In this document: piece after piece, positions 4,734-8,808 of the stretch
Position numbering within the stretch: the first letter of the stretch is position 1
Layout of the letters: each line of letters begins with the position of its first letter
Origin: an uncultured Desulfobulbus sp.
Lineage (GTDB): Bacteria > Desulfobacterota > Desulfobulbia > Desulfobulbales > Desulfobulbaceae
Direction: 5' to 3'
Assembly (NCBI GenBank): GCA_946539945.1
Contig: CAMNHX010000043.1
Span: 1-8,808, forward strand
Length of the DNA: 8,808 bases
Program-made: the position numbers and the translations under genes
The notes under the pieces: model-generated
The model's database searches: none
What the model saw: only the letters and a program-made list of their open reading frames with translations
Told to the model about the DNA's origin: nothing

Positions 4734-7187
4734 ATGAAATGCACCGTAAGCTGGTTGCAGCAGTTCACTTCTACCCGTGATCTTACTCCTGCGCAGATTG
4801 CCGACCGCCTGACCCTCTTGGGTCTGGAGGTGGACAGCGTGGAGGAACTGTTCCTTCATCTGGACGCGATCATCACTGCCCGGGTGGAAACTGTGGTTGC
4901 TCACCCGGACTCGGATCACCTGCACGTCTGTCAGGTCAACACCGGATCTGAAACCCTTCAGGTTGTGTGCGGTGCGCCCAATGTGCATGAGGGCATGACA
5001 GCCGCTCTGGCCCGCCCCGGCGTGGTTCTGCCGGACGGCACAAAACTGAAAAAGGCAAAAATCCGGGGTGTGGAGTCCTCTGGTATGCTGTGTTCAGCCC
5101 GGGAACTGGGACTGTCCACGGATCACAGCGGCATCATGGATTTGGACAGCGCCCTACCCCTTGGCCTGTCGCTCCGCAAGGCGCTGAAACTGGAAGATGC
5201 AGTCATTGATGTTGACCTGACTCCCAACCGGGCTGACTGTGCCAGCATTCGCGGTCTTGCCCGGGAAATTGCCGGCGTGACAGCCTCTTCCCTGAAGCCC
5301 TTGGTGGACAGGCTTGAGCCGCTCACTGGCAAGGATACAGGCTTTACAGTGACCATTCAGGACCCGACCCTTTGCCGCCGTTACGCAGCCCGCAAACTCA
5401 CCGGCTTTCACATTGCACCCTCGCCGGACTGGATGCAGCAGCGTTTGAGCGCAGTGGGCATGAGACCCATCAACAACATCGTTGACATCACCAACTATGT
5501 CATGCTGGAGTCAGGTCAACCCCTGCACGCCTTTGATTTTGGCTGTCTGGAAGGGCAGGCAGTGGTGGTGCGCACACCGCAGGCAGGGGAAAAGGAACTG
5601 GTCACTCTGGACGGCAACACCCGTGCGCTCACGGCTGACACCCTGCTGATCTGCGACAGCAAAAAACCCGTAGCCCTGGCAGGCGTCATGGGTGGTCAGA
5701 ACAGCGAAATCACAGACAAAACCACGGAAATCCTCTTGGAATCCGCCTGCTTTGATCCGGTGTCCATTCGCCGCACTGCCCGACGGCTGGGCTTGCCTTC
5801 CGAAGCCTCCTACCGCTTTGAGCGCGGGGTTGATCCTGATCTGGCGGACAAGGCCCTGCAAAGGGCGGTTGATCTCATGGTTGAACTGGCAGGAGCCAGG
5901 CCAGACCCGGACGGGCATGACGTGTATCCCGGCAAGAAACCACTCCTGACAGTCCAGCTTCGCCTTGCCCGTCTCTGCGTCCTCTTGGGGCGCGACGTGT
6001 CGGGCGAAGAGACGCAGCGCCTGTTGACCAGCATCGGCTTTGCCGTGCAGGAACAGGAGGAAGGCGTGTTTGCCGTGACCGTGCCCAGTTTCCGCATGGA
6101 CATTGAACGCGAGGTTGATCTGGTGGAAGAGGTGGCGCGTTTGCTTGGCTACGACGCCATTCCCGCTACCCAGCCGGTGATCTTCATGGATTCGCCGGAA
6201 GAAACGCCCATGCGTGCCTTGTGCCGGAGCATTGGCCAGAACCTCACCAGTCAGGGCTTTTACGAGGCGATCAACTACAGCTTTGTTGCGCCCGACCATC
6301 TGGACAAGGCTGGATTGCCCGCAGAGGACCCGAGGCGGCAGACCGTGCATCTGCGCAATCCCTTGAGCGAGGAGCAGTCGGTTTTGCGCACGTTGCTCTT
6401 GCCAGGTCTTCTGGAAAATCTGGAGCGCAACAGCAACTTTCAGAACGCGGACATCCGTTTGTATGAAACAGGCAAGGTCTTTTATCCACGCCAGGAGGAT
6501 GAACAACCGGAAGAGCGGATGCAACTCTGCGCGGTCATAAGTGGTCAGCGCTATCCCCATTCCCAGCCCCTCTATTTTTCCGGGCAAGCGGCGGATTTTG
6601 CCGACATCAAGGGCACGGCGATCCAGCTCTTGTACCGTTTGGGCTTTCCGCTCAAGAGCGGCAGTCAGAATGGCATCAGTTTTGAGGCAGAGGGACTGGT
6701 TCAGCCCTATGCCCAGTCTGGCGTCTGTCTGGCAATCCGGGCGGGAGAGCGGCGTTTGGGCGTGCTGGGCGCGGTCAACGACAGCGTACTCAAGGCTTTT
6801 GGTCTCCGGCAGACCGTGTATTTTCTGGAACTGGATCTGGAAGAACTGTTGCGCACAGAGCGCAGGGGCAAACGGTTCACCGCCCTTGCCCGCTATCCCT
6901 CCACCAACCGCGACATCAGCCTGATTGTGCCGGAGCAGTGCGCGGCAGGCGAACTTCTGGACGCGGTCCTGGCCCAAAAGCAGAAGTACGTGGAATCCGC
7001 GAACCTGTTTGACGTGTATCGGGGTAAACCTTTGGGAGCAGGAGAAAAAAGCGTGTCGCTGTCCATCACCTACCGTTCCGCTGCTGGCACTCTGGACGAT
7101 GCCACAGTGGACAAGGTCCACAACAAAATCGTGCAGGCGCTGATGAAGCAGTTCAATGCCCGGTATCGGGAAGGAGTGGGGGTGTGA
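4734..7187 (+). CDS. pheT: phenylalanine--tRNA ligase, beta subunit
   Basis: Non-catalytic partner of PheS that binds tRNA-Phe and edits mischarged Tyr-tRNA-Phe. It has 817 residues, close to the roughly 800 typical of long bacterial forms. Domains in order: N-terminal segment starting MKCTVSWLQQF; OB-fold tRNA-binding domain (about 40-150, with HPDSDHLHVCQV); B3/B4 editing domain (about 210-385, with GMRPINNIVDITNYVML and GQPLHAFD); B5 domain (about 404-483, ending in DIEREVDLVEEVARLLGYD); a degenerate synthetase-like core; and the ferredoxin-fold anticodon-binding domain (about 720-817, beginning ARYPSTNRDISL). The ATG at 4734 gives the canonical N-terminus but lacks a nearby Shine-Dalgarno. 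The only strong G-rich candidate is GGAGG at 4678-4682, about 50 nt away. The stop codon overlaps the GTG start of ihfA (GTGA, 7184-7187). Confidence 0.97.
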   Translation: MKCTVSWLQQFTSTRDLTPAQIADRLTLLGLEVDSVEELFLHLDAIITARVETVVAHPDSDHLHVCQVNTGSETLQVVCGAPNVHEGMTAALARPGVVLPDGTKLKKAKIRGVESSGMLCSARELGLSTDHSGIMDLDSALPLGLSLRKALKLEDAVIDVDLTPNRADCASIRGLAREIAGVTASSLKPLVDRLEPLTGKDTGFTVTIQDPTLCRRYAARKLTGFHIAPSPDWMQQRLSAVGMRPINNIVDITNYVMLESGQPLHAFDFGCLEGQAVVVRTPQAGEKELVTLDGNTRALTADTLLICDSKKPVALAGVMGGQNSEITDKTTEILLESACFDPVSIRRTARRLGLPSEASYRFERGVDPDLADKALQRAVDLMVELAGARPDPDGHDVYPGKKPLLTVQLRLARLCVLLGRDVSGEETQRLLTSIGFAVQEQEEGVFAVTVPSFRMDIEREVDLVEEVARLLGYDAIPATQPVIFMDSPEETPMRALCRSIGQNLTSQGFYEAINYSFVAPDHLDKAGLPAEDPRRQTVHLRNPLSEEQSVLRTLLLPGLLENLERNSNFQNADIRLYETGKVFYPRQEDEQPEERMQLCAVISGQRYPHSQPLYFSGQAADFADIKGTAIQLLYRLGFPLKSGSQNGISFEAEGLVQPYAQSGVCLAIRAGERRLGVLGAVNDSVLKAFGLRQTVYFLELDLEELLRTERRGKRFTALARYPSTNRDISLIVPEQCAAGELLDAVLAQKQKYVESANLFDVYRGKPLGAGEKSVSLSITYRSAAGTLDDATVDKVHNKIVQALMKQFNARYREGVGV

Positions 7188-7480
7188 AACGGATGACTCT
7201 CACTCGTAGGGCCTTGTCGCTTGCCTTGGCTGAAAAGCAGGGGCTGCACCAGCTTGATGCTGCGGAAATTGTGGAGGCGGTTTTTTCGGTCATGAAAGAC
7301 GCCATGGTCGCTGGCGAGTCGGTGAAGCTGGTGCAGTTCGGTACCCTGCTCGTGCTGGACAAGTCGTCCCGGTGCGGCAGAAATCCTCGCACCGGCGAGG
7401 AGATGCTCATCAGCAGGCGTCGGATGGTGTCCTTTCGCCCCAGCAAACGACTGCGGGATCGTATCAATCAGTCGGATTAG
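7184..7480 (+). CDS. ihfA: integration host factor alpha-like (HU/IHF family) DNA-bending protein
   Basis: Nucleoid-associated protein of the HU/IHF family, 98 residues (E. coli IhfA has 99). The dimerisation helices occupy about 1-45. The beta-arm carries GRNPRTGE with the DNA-intercalating proline at 68. The C-terminal part, ISRRRMVSFRPSKRLRDRI, resembles IhfA (ITARRVVTFRPGQKLKSRV) more than HU. Position right after pheT, as in E. coli, supports the alpha-subunit name. The usual G-F-G of the family signature reads Q51-F-G here, and the following aromatic is L55, a mild departure. The GTG at 7184 overlaps the pheT stop and has AAGGAG (7171-7176) 7 nt upstream. The in-frame ATG at 7193 is 16 nt away and less likely. 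Whether it works as a heterodimer with an IhfB or as a homodimer cannot be seen here. Confidence 0.88.
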   Translation: MKRMTLTRRALSLALAEKQGLHQLDAAEIVEAVFSVMKDAMVAGESVKLVQFGTLLVLDKSSRCGRNPRTGEEMLISRRRMVSFRPSKRLRDRINQSD

Positions 7481-7504
7481 GGGGCTATCTGCTTTGTCTT
7501 TTTC

Positions 7505-7527
7505 GCCAGAGTTGGTCTGGCTCTTTT
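7505..7527 (+). terminator. modest intrinsic terminator candidate after ihfA
   Basis: GCCAGA (7505-7510) pairs with TCTGGC (7516-7521) around a 5-nt loop, followed by TCTTTT (7522-7527). Only six pairs and a short, interrupted U tract make it a weak terminator. It falls between the ihfA stop and the SLC13 transporter, where the function of the genes changes, so it may mark the end of the translation operon. It ends 22 nt before the transporter GTG, so if it is efficient the transporter promoter must overlap it. I saw no clear promoter there. Confidence 0.5.
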
Positions 7528-7549
7528 CCCCATACAACAGGAGGACGAA

Positions 7550-8808
7550 GTGAAACACCCACGAAGCAGTTTGGTGGTCATTGTTCTGGCGCTGGGGACG
7601 TTGCTGCCCTTCGGGCAGGATGCCTGGGCCGCATCCAGTGTGGCAGATGCCATCAAGTTGCCGGAGAACCCCATCAATGCCTACTTCACCCTAGGCATTT
7701 TGCTGGTGGCGGTCGTCATGTTCTTCACCGAATGCGTGCCTTTGGCTGTCACCGCCATCCTGGTCCCGGTAGCCCTGTCACTCACCGGGCTCTTCAGTTG
7801 GTTCGGGTCTGACGCCACTATCAAGGAATGCCTCGCGAACAGCGTACTCACCTCCAAGGAGGCTTTTGCCAACTGGGGCAATCCCACGGTCATCCTGTTC
7901 ATGGCCATGTTCATCGTGGGCGAGGCCACCTTTGTCACCGGCTTTGCGGACAAGGTGGGTGCGCTGGCTATGAAGCTCTCCAAGGGCAAGGAACGGCTCT
8001 TGCTCCTCTTCTCCATGCTTTCCGTGGGTCTGCTCTCCACCGTACTCTCGGACACCGGCACTGCTGCCGTGGCCCTGCCCATGGTCCTGGCCATGTGCAT
8101 GAAAACCAATATCGCGCCTGCCAAGATCCTGCTTCCCATGGCCTGCGCCTCCTCCCTGGGCGGCACGGTTACTCTGGTGGGAACCCCGCCCAACGGCATC
8201 ACCAACGCCATGCTGGAGTCCCACAAGGTGCTTCCCTTCCCCTTCTTCGAGTTCGGCAAGATCGGCATTCCGCTTTTGATCGCGGGTCTGCTCTACTACT
8301 ACTTCATCGGCCACCGACTCCTGCCGGGCGATCGCCGCGCCGACGAGGACGACGCGGCCCTCGCCGCTGACAATATGCCTCGCCGCGAAAACAAGATGTT
8401 CGTGGCCATCGGCATCTTCGCCTTCGTGGTTCTGATGATGGCCTCCGAGATCCTGCCCCTGTCCACTGCTGCCATGCTGGGCGCGGCCCTGGTGGTCGCC
8501 AGCGGCTGCCTCACCATCAAGGAAGCCTACCGGGCTGTTGACTGGAACACCATCTTCCTCTTTGCCGGTATGTTGTCCATGTCAACCGCCATGGACGACA
8601 AGCATTCGGGGGCCGCCGCGATCGTGGCCCACGCTGTGGTCAGCCTGGTGGACAACCCCTGGATGCTGCAACTGGCCTGCTGCGCCCTTACCGCCATCCT
8701 CACCAACTTCATGAGCAACACCGCCACTGCGGCCCTGATGGCGCCCTTGGGCATCACCATCGCCCAGGCCACGGGCGTGTCGCCGCTGCCGCTTGCCATG
8801 GGCATCTG
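7550..8808 (+). CDS. SLC13-family anion:sodium symporter, partial (3' end outside window)
   Basis: Inner-membrane transporter of the SLC13/DASS group, which imports di- or tricarboxylates or sulfate, usually with sodium. 419 residues are visible and the frame is open to the edge. The N-terminus looks like a cleavable signal peptide (hydrophobic 8-19, AWA at 25-27), followed by many membrane segments (about 43-62, 64-82, 112-131, 149-165, 235-253, 283-301, 304-320, 334-345, 371-387). Family motifs are the two helical-hairpin tips, S167-D168-T169 in LSDTGTAAVALP and S389-N390-T391 in MSNTATAALMAP, plus GTPPNGITNA after the first. The first tip has D where sodium-binding SNT is usual. The start is GTG with AGGAGG (7539-7544) 5 nt upstream. 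Third codon positions are more uniformly C or G in the later part than in the first 90 codons. The substrate cannot be assigned. Confidence 0.9.
   Translation, partial: MKHPRSSLVVIVLALGTLLPFGQDAWAASSVADAIKLPENPINAYFTLGILLVAVVMFFTECVPLAVTAILVPVALSLTGLFSWFGSDATIKECLANSVLTSKEAFANWGNPTVILFMAMFIVGEATFVTGFADKVGALAMKLSKGKERLLLLFSMLSVGLLSTVLSDTGTAAVALPMVLAMCMKTNIAPAKILLPMACASSLGGTVTLVGTPPNGITNAMLESHKVLPFPFFEFGKIGIPLLIAGLLYYYFIGHRLLPGDRRADEDDAALAADNMPRRENKMFVAIGIFAFVVLMMASEILPLSTAAMLGAALVVASGCLTIKEAYRAVDWNTIFLFAGMLSMSTAMDDKHSGAAAIVAHAVVSLVDNPWMLQLACCALTAILTNFMSNTATAALMAPLGITIAQATGVSPLPLAMGI

Noticed and set aside
4459..4737. 92-residue protein in the pheS-pheT gap from TTG 4459
   Set aside because: There is no ribosome binding site, its C-terminal part is a translation of the GC palindrome, and it resembles no family. 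It is kept only as a frame-openness observation.
5511..7121. 536-codon minus-strand open frame opposite pheT
   Set aside because: Shadow of pheT; no recognisable motifs.

Overview
This window carries the conserved translation cluster tRNA-Val – thrS – infC – rpmI – rplT – pheS – pheT – ihfA, all on the plus strand, followed by the 5' part of an SLC13-type anion transporter that runs off the right edge. The order thrS-infC-rpmI-rplT-pheS-pheT-ihfA is the one known from Escherichia coli. The base composition (mid-fifties percent G+C by eye), the tRNA-Val(GAC) placed just before thrS, the style of the protein sequences and the SLC13 gene together suggest a sulfate reducer of the Desulfovibrionaceae (Desulfobacterota). 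That placement is an inference from memory, not a search result.

Layout. 1-87: leader with a plausible sigma70 promoter. 88-162: tRNA-Val(GAC). 168-224: strong two-tier intrinsic terminator or attenuator hairpin, ending only 17 nt before thrS. 242-2170: thrS. 2197-2745: infC, which begins at a non-canonical ATT codon. 2799-2996: rpmI. 3007-3039: perfect 13-bp hairpin with a short T run. 3074-3427: rplT. 3424-4446: pheS, overlapping rplT at TTGA. 4447-4733: a 287-nt gap with hairpins, including a G/C-rich nested palindrome that resembles the right end of an IS200/IS605-type element. 4734-7187: pheT. 7184-7480: ihfA, overlapping pheT at GTGA. 7505-7527: modest terminator-like hairpin. 7550 to the end: SLC13-family transporter, partial.

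How the genes work together. The cluster supplies two aminoacyl-tRNA synthetases (Thr, and the two subunits of Phe), initiation factor 3, two proteins of the large ribosomal subunit, a valine tRNA and a nucleoid-bending protein. Short gaps and stop/start overlaps suggest co-transcription and translational coupling. There are several likely control points: the hairpin before thrS, the ATT start of infC (classic IF3 autoregulation), the hairpin between rpmI and rplT, and the unusual structured pheS-pheT gap.

Most of the window is ordinary housekeeping DNA. The least ordinary part is the pheS-pheT gap. It combines an IS605-end-like palindrome, a Shine-Dalgarno-like G run far from the pheT ATG but possibly bridged to it by RNA folding, and a pheS reading frame that stays open past its TAG up to an ATGA overlap with pheT. 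I saw no CRISPR array, phage genes or clearly novel defence system.
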